A stretch of 64,000 nucleotides of DNA, taken from the NCBI GenBank assembly GCA_029948255.1, contig JALIZF010001484.1:124001-188000 (forward strand). The letters run 5' to 3'. The stretch's first letter is position 1, and each line of letters begins with the position of its first letter. Of this stretch, positions 22,768 through 35,700 are shown piece by piece. The translations under genes were made by a program, and so were the position numbers. Below the pieces are notes generated by a model. It did no database searches. It saw only the letters and a list, made by a program, of their open reading frames with translations, and was not told the origin of the DNA. Source of the stretch: Telmatactis stephensoni (Eukaryota > Cnidaria > Anthozoa > Actiniaria > Isophelliidae).

Positions 22768-23563
22768 GGTTCTTTTTTAAATTGTGTTAGATGTCGGCCA
22801 TCTTGACCAGATGGTCTCTTACGTTAATAACAAACGTAGCCTTTGATTATGCGCCTAGCCAAATTACATGATATCAAAGAACACCGAATAATAATCTTCT
22901 GTTTTTAATTTGGCACGGCATGTCAAGGACATCGTTTGCTACAGGCTCTCACACATACAGTCGTCCTCTGTCAGAAACGTTGTCAATGTACATATGTTTT
23001 CACACTTATAGTACTCTCACTTCACTGGATAGAAATATGGCACTGAAGCAGCTGAAATTATCTTAAATTATTATTTGCGATAACATGGAATCAATATAGA
23101 AAAATGAAAAAAATAAATAAATAACCACACAAAGCTTGAGGCAAAGATGTAGCTGCTCTCTTGCATTGACCATGTGCTAAATAAACCCATGGCCTGGACA
23201 GGAAGAAACATAAAGTAGAAAACTAGAAACACAGTTTCGCCTCTGTCGACGTCAAAAAGTCAAAAACGATATCAATGCACTAAAGTCTTCTACAGTGGCT
23301 CATGTTATTGAAATAATAATAATTTAAACAGATTGAAATACCATTTTTTTTCCTTTAAACTTTCATAAAGTAATGTAAAGTCAAGGATCCCAAATTGTTG
23401 TGCAATAACCTGGCATAGTTTGAACTCAAATCCAAATAATGTACTGTTGCAAATATTTTATTCGTATCTTTCACTTATCGTTCTCACGATTTGTGCTTTT
23501 CTTTTTTGCATTATTGTAGTTTTCATTTACTGATTTCACAACTCAAATTTCTGAATTCAGTTA

Positions 23564-23835
23564 AAGGTAAAGGTAAAGGTAAAGCACTATATTTAACGTC
23601 GAAAGTTCCTTTAGCTATACAAGCAACGCTATAAGCTAGTCTCCCAGGAAGCCGACGGTGCGCTCATTCTACCCCCCTCTTTCCATCAGTGCTCCGTTTT
23701 AAGGGTATTTAAAGCTAATTAAAGCTACACGGAAAGGAAAGAAGTCGAAACAAGGATGTGAGATCTGTGGATCGAACTAGGGACCTCTCGCACCGAAGGC
23801 CGCGCACTAACCAACTGTGCCATCCTTGCTCCTTC
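23564..23835 (-). mobile_element. tRNA-derived SINE with (ACCTTT)n tail
   Basis: Read on the minus strand it begins GCAAGGATGGCACAGTTGG, with RNA polymerase III A box TGGCACAGTTGG at 23822-23811 and B box AGTTCGATCC at 23778-23769, about 32 bp apart as in a tRNA head. A body of about 170 bp follows, and it ends in repeated ACCTTT units at 23564-23585. The anticodon region GGCCTTCGGTGC has lost clear tRNA identity. No long coding frame is present. Confidence 0.78.
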
Positions 23836-24076
23836 GAAGGATGTTAAGGATGTATATATATTGTATTTCTCAGGTGAGTTATGCTTGAAACGATTTACAC
23901 AGGCCTAATATCGGGGCAAGGTAAACAATTGTTACGAGGTTTCCTCACTGCTGATAAACAAAAATGTATCGGTTATTGGACATTTTCTTCTTCTTCATCA
24001 TCATCGCAATCATCATTATCAACAAGAACACCATCATCATCATCTTTTTTTTCTTCTCCTTTATAACTTACTCTTT

Positions 24077-24114
24077 TTATTTAAACTCAAGTATCCTACG
24101 ACGATTGCAAACAC
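24077..24114 (-). pseudogene. Broken GRL terminal exon
   Basis: A CAG acceptor at 24117-24115 is followed by GTGTTTGCAATCGTCGTAGG, ATACTTGAGTTTAAATAA. Compared with the intact exon at 25592-25642 it has the same start and GYL codons but lacks about 13 bp before the QFK end, losing the QF motif and its frame. It is a decayed duplicate of the neighbouring exon. Confidence 0.55.
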
Positions 24115-25591
24115 CTGATACAAAACAGTAAACAAGATCTTAAACTGATCAGTTTTTAAAAACCCGTTTCACTGCCTCTTTCTTTAAGCCGAACACACGA
24201 TGCGACTTTTCTTGAATTTTTTCTGCAATAGTGCAACACAGAGTTCCTCCTTGTCCACTCCTCAGTGCAACAGTTACGTGCAGTTGCGTTGAAGAAAAAG
24301 TTGCATCTTGTGCCCATACATTTAATAAAGTAATTGTAACGAAGTCACGTGCATAAATTAAATCAGTCGTAAAACATTTTCTTGTGGCGAATGACGGAGC
24401 TTCATTCACGTAGCCTTATCTTTTTCGTTTGTTTATCGCATCAAATATATCGGCAGAGTTGACAATTAGTTTTGCAAACTTTGCTTCTTGATAGTGCAGT
24501 TCAATGCAAATTGTCATCTTAAAGGCGCTGTTACACTATACAATTTTCCCCAGCAACTTGCAATATTTTTGTCCGAGGCAAGCTGGAAGCGAGATTCAAG
24601 ATGGCGGCCATTCACGAAGTTGGAGCCATTATGGCGATATTATTACTTGACGAAGAAGAACCCAAAGATCTTACGACAATAATTAAGGGCTGTCTCGGGT
24701 ACCCGAGACAACTTTTCACCATATAAACAGGGACTAAGTCGAAGTCGCATCAACTTGAGTTTTCGTTCAAGATATTTTTATTAAATACCTAAATATCTTA
24801 GAATAAACTCGTATTAAGACTAAGCGATCATTCTGATTCGCTGTGCAGCGGGGTTCTCATACATCTAATTTCAATTTGAAGAGCAAAACAATTACGTTCG
24901 AAATCTGGCATCGAAAACATTTTCTATCTACTACTGAGCTTTTTCAACTTTTACTATCTAGGAATGTAGCACTTGGATTTGTAAATGTTAGTTGATGTTA
25001 GTTACTTGGTAGTTAATTAGTTGTTGGCCTGAAAAGCGTCCATTAAAACAAAGCTGGAGTCGAGCGGGATTTAAATAAGGAGACAAAATAACAATTGTTT
25101 ACTGACGAATTACCGTCCCATATACTGGGGAATTAGAATTTAGAAAACTCATTATTAAAGGAACTTTCACAATAGTTCTGTAATGAGAAGCAGTTCAGAT
25201 TGGTCATTATGACTGCAAGATAGTTTTCGAAATGCAGATAAAACATGTCATTGATGTAAAATATGTTTAATGGCATTTTAATGAAGCAAAAATTGTAAGG
25301 ATCAAAGGCAGGGGGATGTAAACAAAGTGTTTTGTAACTACAAAATCAAACTATTAATCATGATCATGTTTTGTACACAGAGATAATTTTCCAAGTCTGA
25401 AAATTTTAGTCTTTTATGTTATTATTACTTTTTTGATCTTATACCTTTTCTTCTTCTTCTTCCGCTTCTTCTTTTTCTTCTTCTTCTTTTTCTTTTTGTT
25501 GTTGTTGTTGTTGTTGTTGTTCTTACTGTTGTTGTTGTTGTTGTTCTTGTACTAGTTTGTTCTTCTTGTTCTTCTTTATGACGTATTACTT

Positions 25592-25642
25592 TTATTTGAA
25601 CTGAATCAGTATTGTTAAGTATCCCACGATGGTTCGAAACAC
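25592..25642 (-). CDS. Isolated intact GRL terminal exon (VFRTIVGYLTILIQFK-stop)
   Basis: This 51-bp exon has the same length, phase and end as the final exons of the three GRL genes. An acceptor with a good pyrimidine tract (TTTTTTTCAG) precedes GTG TTT, and the exon encodes 16 residues plus TAA with the GYLTILIQF signature of transmembrane segment 7. No matching exons 1-3 lie between it and the end of GRL gene 2 at 29753, about 4.1 kb upstream on the minus strand. It may be an alternative last exon of GRL gene 2 or the survivor of a deleted fourth gene. Preservation of acceptor, frame, motif and stop favours some function, but 51 bp is a short target for decay. Confidence 0.6.
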   Translation of the reverse strand: MFRTIVGYLTILIQFK

Positions 25643-25720
25643 CTGAAAAAAATAATCACAAACATATCAAATTTATCCCCTCCCCTTGGTTCCTTTCCTT
25701 AACGAAGTTACATACTTTAA

Positions 25721-25889
25721 GCCTGGTTCTCATTAGCGACGCAAGCACAAGCAAAAGCAACATACGCAGACTCAGTAGTGTACTGCTCATTAGCGGTGCT
25801 TGTCTTTTCTCACACCTCGGTGATAAATGCAGTACTGAGTCTGCGTATTTTGCTTCCGCTTGTGCTTGCGTCGCTAGTGAGAACCAGGC
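25721..25889. mobile_element. TTAA-flanked MITE, 169 bp
   Basis: Inverted ends GCCTGGTTCTCATTAGCGAC and the reverse complement at 25870-25889 are flanked on both sides by TTAA (25717-25720 and 25890-25893). Arms extend through CAAGCACAAGCAAAAGCA. TTAA duplication is the mark of piggyBac and Kolobok transposases, so it is probably mobilised by one of these. Confidence 0.8.
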
Positions 25890-26855
25890 TTAAGGTAAAG
25901 AATGACTCATTTGTGTGATTTATTTCACGTCGTAAAGTCTGTCAAGTGAATTTGAATCGATAGTCCAACGGCCTTCTTCGAAGCACGACCTTCAACGACC
26001 AACAGGTCACAAATCTCCTATTAAAACTGCACTAAATCTTATCGCTTACTCATATCCTCTCGACATGAAGTAGTCTGACAATCTTTTTATATTCTGACAA
26101 TGGTTCAGGCTACTCTGAACAATTTTACTTATCGAAAATCGATCTGGAAGTAATAATTTGGGATAATTCCGGGAAATATCGATTCTCAAAATATGCGAGG
26201 AACGCAAAATTCAAACGCTACTTCTATTGTTCAGTCAACCAATCAGAGTACTCCAAATAACTGTATTGGCCAGAGCCTTTCGCTGACCAAGAGGAATGCA
26301 GGCTCTGGGTACGAGATTGTGTACACCTGACAAAGAGGACTCATTTTTGTTTTTATTGCGCGTGCGCTGGACCTTATATTTCCGGTTTCTTTAAAAAGCT
26401 ATATAATCTTTGGCCGATTTCATCAAAACGAAGTGTTTCTTCGATAATTATATCAATGACAGCCTTTCTTCAAAGCCAAGCATGGGATTGACATAAAGAA
26501 TTAAGGAAATTATTTGCATTTTTCGCTCATTTGTAACATTCAAAAAATCATAACAGACCATTGTTAAAACGCATGCTTGGTTGTATGCACCTTGATCTCG
26601 AGATTTATTTCATTTATTTCAAATTCTCTAATATACAACGCCAAAGAAAATTGTAGCTTTCTTCTGTAGCTATGACGTCATACAAGAGAAGAGAAGATTT
26701 TCTCATTTTTTCTTACGTAATAAAATGTCTAAGTTCTCTCAAGGAGGACAAACTATAAAACATAAAAGCCATTTGGAGACATTTTAGAGCATTTTCAAGT
26801 TTCCCTAACAACGGGCAATTTTTTAATTAAAAAAAGTTTTCCCGTGTTTGATAGC

Positions 26856-27090
26856 TTGATCAAAACACGCGTGATGTTGGGAGAACACACCTACGGCTCG
26901 TGTTTTCACAGCGCTCGAGTGTTCTCCTAACATCACAATTGTTTTGATCAGCCTAGAACAGAAAAATAGTTTTTTACTTCTTTTATAAAATAACAATCGA
27001 ACAAATTTACGAAAAATCCGAAAAAAGGGACGTGAGCGTGTTTGATACTCTCGTCAAACACGGTTTTGGGCCAATCAGAGCGCGCGCACT
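26856..27090. repeat. Hairpin element with CCAATCAG motif
   Basis: The stem CTTGATCAAAACACGCGTGA..GGGAGAACAC (26857-26890) pairs with GTGTTCTCCTAACATCACAA..TTGATCAG (26921-26953). About 115 bp further on lies GGGCCAATCAGAGCGCGCGC at 27068-27087. Two other hairpins in this window, in GRL genes 2 and 3, are followed by a similar motif. This is probably a foldback element family. Confidence 0.55.
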
Positions 27091-27099
27091 ATCCCAATT

Positions 27100-28905
27100 A
27101 TTCTATAAATGTTCCGTACATCCTTAACGCTGGGCGTGGAGCACTACGCGGGGAGTAAAACAAAGTCAATCGAGTTTTCGGTCGAGTTGAAGTGTCTTGA
27201 ATATTCCAGTTTCAAGGTAAAGAAAACATAGCGATTAGTTGTTCCTTTTAATAGACGTCATATGGAAACCTTATACTGATTAATTGAATGATGTCTATAT
27301 ATTTAATTTATGCTTTTTAAAGAAAAAATGAATAAAAAAGAAAAGGAAAAGAGGAAGGACAAAGGAAAATGAAGAGAAAGAACAAAAAGAAAAAGAAAAC
27401 TGACAAGAAAAAAAGACAAGAAAAGAAAGAGAGAAGAAGAAAAGAAGAAAAAAGGGAAGAAAAGAACAGGGATAGAAATAGACTTTGCTAGCTCAAAAAG
27501 TGCGAGTTTTTTTGGCGCTAAATTAATTAAATTGCACAACTGTCCATAATTATAGTCTAACCTTTTTGTTGATATCAACGTGATGGCGTCCGATTTCAAT
27601 AATTACGTACGGAGATTTAACAACAGGCAGCCACAAGGCTCGTAATCGAGCCTAATTTGTCACAGGGTTTTCCGATGGAAGCTGATTACATTTGCGTTAA
27701 AATGGTACTGACAATATGTTAAGGGTTTTATACTACTATAATTTATGACATTTATCATTTACCTTTTAAAATTTTTTATTAAAAAAGCTCGCGATATCAC
27801 GTAATGTGATCCTTTTTGCAACACGCTCAATGAAAATTTTATGCAAAGATTAGCAACTTCTATTATATTTATTTATTGTATTTGCTTCTTATGTTTGAAA
27901 TTGCTGACATTGTAATGAAATCGTCCGGCAGATGAAGACGATCTAGGTATGACTTGTGCAATTAAGAATAACCCACAAAAGGCTATCAGGAATTAGATTC
28001 AAGCTTTGCTGTCATGATTTTGATAAACACTGACGTTAGACTTTGAGATGTAAGTGGCCTTGCAATGAAAATCTCCAGCGTTAACGCAAAATAAGTCGCG
28101 ACAATGCAGCTGCTAAGAAAACGTTGTTGCACATGGTAACAGCACGGCATTGTCGGATTCTCAGCTATACGAAAAATTTAAACTGCTCTCATTTTTGCAT
28201 TGCACGTGTTTACTGAGAACGAATCGCTAGTGTGATCTTGCGCATTTAAGAAAATATGCCCTAAATTACAATACATCGTAACTGCTATAGCAATAACAAG
28301 AATGACAGCCACCCTTCATTATTTATGTCAATATTTTAACGCATCACGCAAGGTTTTTGGAATTCAGTCCTTTATTTCCTTTATTTCTTAATTCAGGCAT
28401 TTATTTCCCTTCAACAGAATAACTTTAAACACAAACGCTTTTAATTTGATAAATAACGATTACATTAATTGATATAATATGAATAGTGTTTATAATAATG
28501 AATAAATATTAAATAGTATCAATGAAAGTGCGTAATAATAATTAAGTTATAGCAGGTTATAGCGCTTATTGCCTAGCCGAGCAACAACTACAACTGGCTT
28601 TATTGTACCTTCAATCTGCTAATATATGTATGTGATATTTCATTATGATGTTTACATGTTATACGTGGTTTAGTATTGTAAGGAATTAACTATTTAGGGG
28701 TATCAACATCCAAAAATAACTACAAAGATATAAATGCTTGGACGTTGATGAGTCAAACTGCTAAAGAAAACCTTGATTTGCCATGGATTAACGTTAACCC
28801 GCTTTCGAACAACTTAGCCCTGCTGGCTGCTGATAGTATATCATTAACCGTCAACCGTCATTTCTTTATTTGCATTTTCAAATTTTACATTAAATTTTAC
28901 ATTAA
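27100..28905. other. No gene recognised
   Basis: Contains a purine-rich tract on the plus strand (about 27315-27480) that creates a long pyrimidine-coded frame, and otherwise AT-rich unique sequence. No exon, RNA gene or inverted repeat that I can support. Confidence 0.35.
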
Positions 28906-29730
28906 GGTAGTTCGGGACTCATAGATTTTCCGATAAACTTGTCTTCAAAATTTCTCCAAAGAAAGAGGTACATAGGTGGAAATATAACGTGAAATCAAAA
29001 AGGGGTTTACCAAGGTCACTCTCGAGATATGAGGGGGGAGATCGATGTGAGGTGTTTTGGACACTTTTTATAAAAATGGCCTTGCGACATCTAGTCAAAA
29101 TATGAAAATTTTGGAACAACCAAAAATATTTAAAAGCTAACAAAATGATACCATATGATGCAGAAAAACATTTGGAATTAAATGTTATTGCCGAACAGTT
29201 TGCAAAGAAGCGAAAGATCAACAATGTGCGAAAAACAGCCTTCCAAAATATACGTTTTTGAAGGACCAGACAGAGAAAAAAGAAATTTACTCAAAATCCT
29301 AACGATAGAAGTGTACATTTTTTTCTTTATATGAAAAGTTTATAAGATTATGAGTTCAAATCATTCATAAAATCAGGGGGTCACCGTATTATTTAAAGAG
29401 TTAGAGAAGAACAAAGGATAAAACTCTTCGAAAACGAACACCAACTGAAAAATCAGCCATTTTACCGTTGTTCTTGCCCGCTTTTTCGACCGATAATATT
29501 CGCTAAATTTGAAAGTTCGAGCTTTTGGTCCTACTTTACATAGTGTAAAACAATTTGCAGAGCTTGGTCGATAAAATGTTATTTTTCTCCGCTAAAAGAG
29601 AATTTCTTCGCTTTTCAGTCGCTGACTCGCTAGTGCCCAGACTTCCCACGGACAAGCGAATGTTCTTTATATAAAGTGCGTGCGCTCGAATGCGCGTGGA
29701 GATGCGTAGTAGCAAGGGTACCGAACTACC
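28906..29730. mobile_element. TTAA-flanked DNA transposon, 825 bp, just after the GRL gene 2 stop codon
   Basis: Inverted ends GGTAGTTCGGGACTC and CCGAACTACC are bordered by TTAA at 28902-28905 and 29731-29734. A partial copy sharing the right half lies at about 51700-52453, and a relative with ends GGTGGTTCG lies at 36422-39085. There is no transposase. TTAA targeting suggests Kolobok or piggyBac. It begins about 20 bp downstream of the GRL gene 2 stop codon, so it probably forms part of that gene's 3' UTR. Confidence 0.82.
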
Positions 29731-29752
29731 TTAAATACGAGCTTCTGATAAA

Positions 29753-32700
29753 CTATTTAAATTGTATCAAAATGGTCAAATAAGCAATTACAGTCCCAAA
29801 GACCTGCAATAAATAATGAAATTATGTCAAGTTTTGATGCTACCCAGTCCGACCCACATCAACACGCTGACAACCATTTTGGAAAAGGCGTCTAGGGCCT
29901 GAGAGGTGCATTGTACGTTAGCTTGTGTCTACTTCACAACATTGTCAGTTTATTACAGATTAGTTGCGAATGATGTGCTTTTGAAAACGAATAAAGCGGA
30001 GCTAGGGTTTAAAATAACGTAACACCAAATTTGAAAGGTCTTTACATGAAAATACTGTAATTATACTGTAGTGCTTAAACCTCACCGTTAGTATCATCTC
30101 TTTAGTGATAGTTACCAGGCCACCAACGGTCAATCCCGTGTAATTATTGTTTACGTTTGAAAGCAACAACATGAGCTGAAGATAAACATAATATTTCGTT
30201 ATGAGTCTCAAATTGGATATGGTTATTACTCGGGCTGTTTGTAGTACACCGAGTCTAGATCTGTGTTGCGGCGGTCGTCAAATGGGTAAGTAAGCAAAAT
30301 TACCCAGATGGCCTTTGCATGCAAGCAAGCTTTGTAACTTCCTCGTAGTCCAATAAGTGAAAGGTACCATTTAACACTTATTGACTGGGACCGAGGGAAA
30401 CATACTGCTTTCCCGAGGTCCCAGTCAATAAGTGTTTTGTTATATACCAACTGTCAAAGAACAAAATAAAAAGCAAAAAGTCGCTGCCTACAGTTATTTT
30501 TAATCAAAATTCACACAAAACTGACCTTTTTTCACACATAGTTTTTCGGAGAATTGTTGCAGCTCTTTTGGTAACATTCCTGGTTGGTTATCATCTTTTT
30601 CTGACCTTTTCTCGAAATAAATGTTGTATATTGGTCTTAAAAGTTTGACACTAAACACGAGTTTTGCAAAAACGTGCCTTCAAAGCTCAATCAACTTCCG
30701 GTTTTGTTATTACCGGTCAATAAAACACACTGTTGCCCACTGAGAGTTGTTGCTGGGGAAACAGCAAAATTTGTTGACGTTCACGTGATGCGCTCTCGCC
30801 CAATCAGAGCACGGAAAAAATTGACTTTGACAGTTGGTATATAACAAAGCGTCTTATTTATTACGACTTGGTAGGAGTTGACCAATACTCATGGAGTATG
30901 TTATTGTATTTGAAATGCAAGGTGCATTTTTCAGTAATAATGCCTACCTCAACTTCACTCTTGCTATCCAAGCCATTGATGTCGATGTCGTAAAGGAGCT
31001 CTGACAAACGAATGGCCTGGGAAAGGAAAAGACAATTACGAATAAAACCGATATGTTGGGTTTGCATCACCATCACAATAGCAACTATACAGTCGTCCGA
31101 AAACTTTAATTAGTGATTACCATAAATAGGAGGCGAGCAAAGGGTGCATCTTTCAAAACAAAATGTTTATTGTTGGGTCATAAAGAGATAGAAGAATTAA
31201 TCTTCCCCATGCAAAGAACATTAGTTTTTAAGTTAAGTGCCATATAATTAACGAGAACTATCAAGAAAATCGTTCAGTAAACCTTTAAAAAGATCTATTA
31301 GTAAACGCTTTTGGCATTACAGCGAATTATTGAAAGCGTCCCTTAACAATTACGGGTAGTTTCTAATAGAGATTGACATAGTGTGGAAATATCAAGTTCT
31401 GTTATGTGAAAAGTGCATGTCTGTCCTTTTAATGTCTTTTAATGCCCGTAATCTTTTTAGTAGTGGTTAAAGCAATGTGGTAATAAACATTTTGTGAATC
31501 TGAAAATGTGTCCGTTTAAGGAGGTGTCCCCTTGGCAGGGTTAAAGCAATGTGGAAAGGACGCTATTTCTTCTTCTTTATTTATATCTGTCAGTCAACAG
31601 AACCACGCAAAAAATGGATTCTATGTGTATTGCATTGCATTGCATTGCATTGCATTGCATTGCATTGCACTGTAAAAATGGATTGGTTGATTCTACCAAT
31701 TAAAATGGTTACAACCATTTCCATTTGGTTGTTTTAACCATCAGGTTTTGGTTGCAACAATGTCACCAATACAATTTTGGTTAAAATAACCATTGTAATT
31801 GGTAAAAGCCGTACTAATAAAATCCACTACATATAGAAGTAGGTAGCTTAAGTATAGCACAGCAATAGTAATAGACTTAGTAAAATCCCGCGTTAAATGC
31901 CATTCATTCGAGCTCTAGTATCATTTTATGTAACCAATTTGGTTTTTGTTAAAATTACCATTTTGATTGGTAACAATTCACTACATAGAGAGGTAGAGTA
32001 TATTCAATATACAGGGCCGTAGCAAGCCTTGAAAAAACAGCCCCAGTGGGCGCTACGGCCCTGATATAAGCGTGAAATACACGGAGTGAAATACTGGCAG
32101 ACTCAGTCAAAAGCGAATATCAGGCCGGAAATGGCAGTGAGGTATATGAGTATAATGCGTAAAAAAACTTTGTATCTAGAGGTTGATCCTATCTTATATG
32201 CAAGAAAAAAATTGCAAAAGGTATCGCTACTTTTTTCTGAGAAAAAAAGAAAAGAAAAAAATCAAAGTAAAATCAAACTTCCTCTACAAAATCCGAGGAA
32301 AACTGGTTGCTACTCTTTAGCAAGTGACCAATGAGAGCTCTGTATTTTATCATGTGACACATTTGAATCGCTTGGCGGCGAGACAGCCATTTTCAGTTGA
32401 ACTGTTGGCGTGGGATATCTTTTGCTTCTCAAATCTCTTCTTTTTGTGCTAAAATCGCTTATTATTCTTGTGTGATGGAACAAGACAAGCTTAAAAAAGT
32501 TTTTCTTTCAAATGGCATTGTTTGAGTGGAAAAACTTTGGTCTTTTATCGCAATTGTCCGAAGAAGAAGCGATCTACAAAATGGCGGTTCGAAGCTGGTC
32601 TCGTGAAGGACATTAAACATGCTTGATTACTTGAGAATGGTAAGTAAGTTTGCTGTATTTTCGATTTACTTTAGTGGCGCACAAAAACTTTCTCTTCATA

Positions 32701-35700
32701 TCTAATGATTTAGACTTGTGAAAGAGCAGAAACAGCAGAGACTCGTACTGCTGAGCTTGATCATTCTTTGTAGCTTAATACATGTAAGACTTATGTGAAA
32801 CTTAGCCGGGAACTAATAACTAGCCGATTGTGATTACAGTAAATCAGTGAGACTATAATATTTGACTCCTTTATCGTTCTAGACTTCCTGGACATGATAT
32901 GAATATTGCCTTCAACTTGTATGAAATTGGTAAGTGATATATTACATATGTACTTTAGTTTTCTTGTCATGATCAAGATTTATGAACTTCATGCATGGAA
33001 CTAAACTGAATTCTATAAATACAATAATTGTATTTATTATCCAGCTAATTATTAGCTGGAGAACTGTGTTAGCTTCTTTTCTCTGCTACGTTTTTTGTTT
33101 TTGTTTTCGAAGCATTGCTATTGTGAGCATTTGCTCTAGATAAAGAACTATGAGTGAAAAATTCATATTGTTGAGGTTTCCAAGGGGGTCCTTGTTCCTT
33201 AAATTTACTGGAATTCCAGGGAAATAGGTCAAAAATGGCTGTAATCCAGTGGAATTCCAAGAGGATATAAAGCCCAAATTCATTAAAATTTACCTGGAAT
33301 TTCCAAAGAGGATGGCAATATTTCATGCTGGATTTCCATGGGACCAGGGGAGTTAAAACAGACCTCAACAGGGGGAGTGTAGATAAAGATTGGAATAGCC
33401 CATTTTCAAGATAAATGATGGATCAATTTTTGTAGATGAGTGCAAAATATTGAATTAGATATTAGGTGTTGCATGTTTGCTCATGATGCTTTTAATTTCC
33501 CATTACAGAGTGGTACTCTTGATGATGTTCAGCCAATGACAGTTTATTTTTACTGAAGGAATGGTAGCCCATCAAAGCTGTAATTAATTCTGATCAGTTT
33601 TTTAAGAAATGTTCAGTACCCAAAAAGTAGACAATGCAACAATAATTTTTGAAATTTATAAGTGTATGCAAAGTTTCTTTTTTGTCACAACTGCAAAAAA
33701 ATTGAAGATTGTTTAGCCAATTGGAGTCATATGTCAATACAATGTCTCATTCCAAAGTGAAAAAATCAAATACATATCTATATAGTGTTCTGAACACCTT
33801 TCAATCACAGAAACAAAGTGCTGAATGTCTTGGAGTCATTGATATACCAGGGTAAGATTTGCATTGCTTATGCTTGCCTTTTGGTGTATGTCTTGCTGAG
33901 GCTGTTGACATACTGGCAGCCTTGCTTGATACTCTTTTGTGGCATTTTAGTATATTTGAATCTGTAGTTTTTGTTTAGAGAACAGAACTTGTAGATTATC
34001 AGATTTTGTCTTAATGAATTTGACCCTTAACTGACATATATATTCAGTGGCTATTGGCTGTATGCATGACAAAATTGAAACTAGCATCTATTCGGTAAAA
34101 CTATTGGAGTAGATTTTTCATTTGTATTCCTTGTAAACAATAAGCCCAAAGGGTGATGTCATTTTGACCCCGCTCTCCTTACCAGAATCCTTTTCAATAA
34201 TTTTTTTTATATTCAAGTGTTACAGTGCATTTCTTATAACTTTTGAAGATTATGTGAAATGCACTGTAAATTCCTTCAAGAATACAAAGTAGTTTTAATT
34301 AGTGAACAAAAACTGCTCAAAAGGGTTCTGGTATAGAGAGAGGGTCAACACGTCATCACTCTTTGGACTTACTGTGACTTGTTTACATATTTATGTCTAT
34401 AACTGAAGTTGTACATATTAGCCTATATTGTCATCAGTGTGTCCATACAATAAAAATGTTGATATAACCAAATGTCTAATTGGTTAATTTAACAGCATAG
34501 TTTTACCATTACTAAATGGTTAAATTAACAGACTTCAACCAAAAAGAATTGGTTATCTCAGACCCACCATGGGTACCCTTTGAAATTGGTTAAAATGACC
34601 ACACATTGGGTCAAATTCACCATAGATAATTGGTAGTTCTTACCTCCAGAAAATGGTAGTTTCAACCATTCCAATTGTTAATTTTGACCAAAACATCTAC
34701 TGTTTGAAATAACCAATTTTACTAGGTTAAAATAACCAGTCCATTTTTACAGTGTGTATTGTATTGTATTGTATTGTATTGTATTGTATTGTATTGTATT
34801 GTATTGTATTGTATTGTATTGTATTGTATTGTATTGTATTGTATTGTATTGTATTGTATTGTATTGTATTGTATTGTATTGTATTGTATTGTATTGTATT
34901 GTATTGTATTGTATTGTATTGTATTGTATTGTATTGTATTATTGTCATTATATTTTCTAGCCATAGTAACCCGAATCTCTTTATCGGTAAAACTACGTCA
35001 CTACTATAGCTCTCTAGTCAGCTTACCGAGTCGTTGACACGAGCCCCAGCAATAGACGCAACAAGAAGAACCAATAGATTGCTTGAATTCGAGAAAATAA
35101 ATCCAATGCGATTCATTAGGGTGTTATCTTCAAACGTCTGGATGCAGACGTTGAGGTTGATGCAAGTCAGTGGTATGTATACAGCAAACATATAGAGGCC
35201 AAGCGGGGACAGCACGTCATCCAGAGCAGATAAAGTGTGGCAAAGATTCACGTACTCTTTACGGACGCTGGCCAAGTTCAAGCTATTCCTCTTAGAGATG
35301 GTTTCTGATGTCCTCTCGAAGAGCTCGTTAAATCTGCCCGTTACAATACTGCACAGACACACGTAAAAACATGTTGGAAGAATCCAGCTTCCAGAGATGA
35401 AGGACTGCATGGTTGAATAAATATAGCAAATAACATCGATAGTGGAACTTGTCCATTCTGAATCTCCAAAAAACATTTTCCGAGCATCCTTGCGAATTGA
35501 ATCGACAGGAAAATACAGAGCAGATATTATGATAACAGTATTCATAATGAAAGCCACCCATCCAACTATCACAACAATTTTGATGCGAAATTTGGATTTA
35601 GATATGTTTCCAGACCTCACTTGAGTAACAGCTTTAACAAACTTATCAAAACGAGTCAATGGAGATGACTTTGTGCGATATGATGTGATCATCAAGCACA

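Noticed and set aside
33171..33371. GTTGAGGT ... ACCTCAAC as a foldback element
   Set aside because: Only eight to ten bases pair convincingly; too weak to call.
34722..35037. Several overlapping frames of repeated CIVLY or NTIQY
   Set aside because: Artefacts of the (GTATT)n pentamer array.
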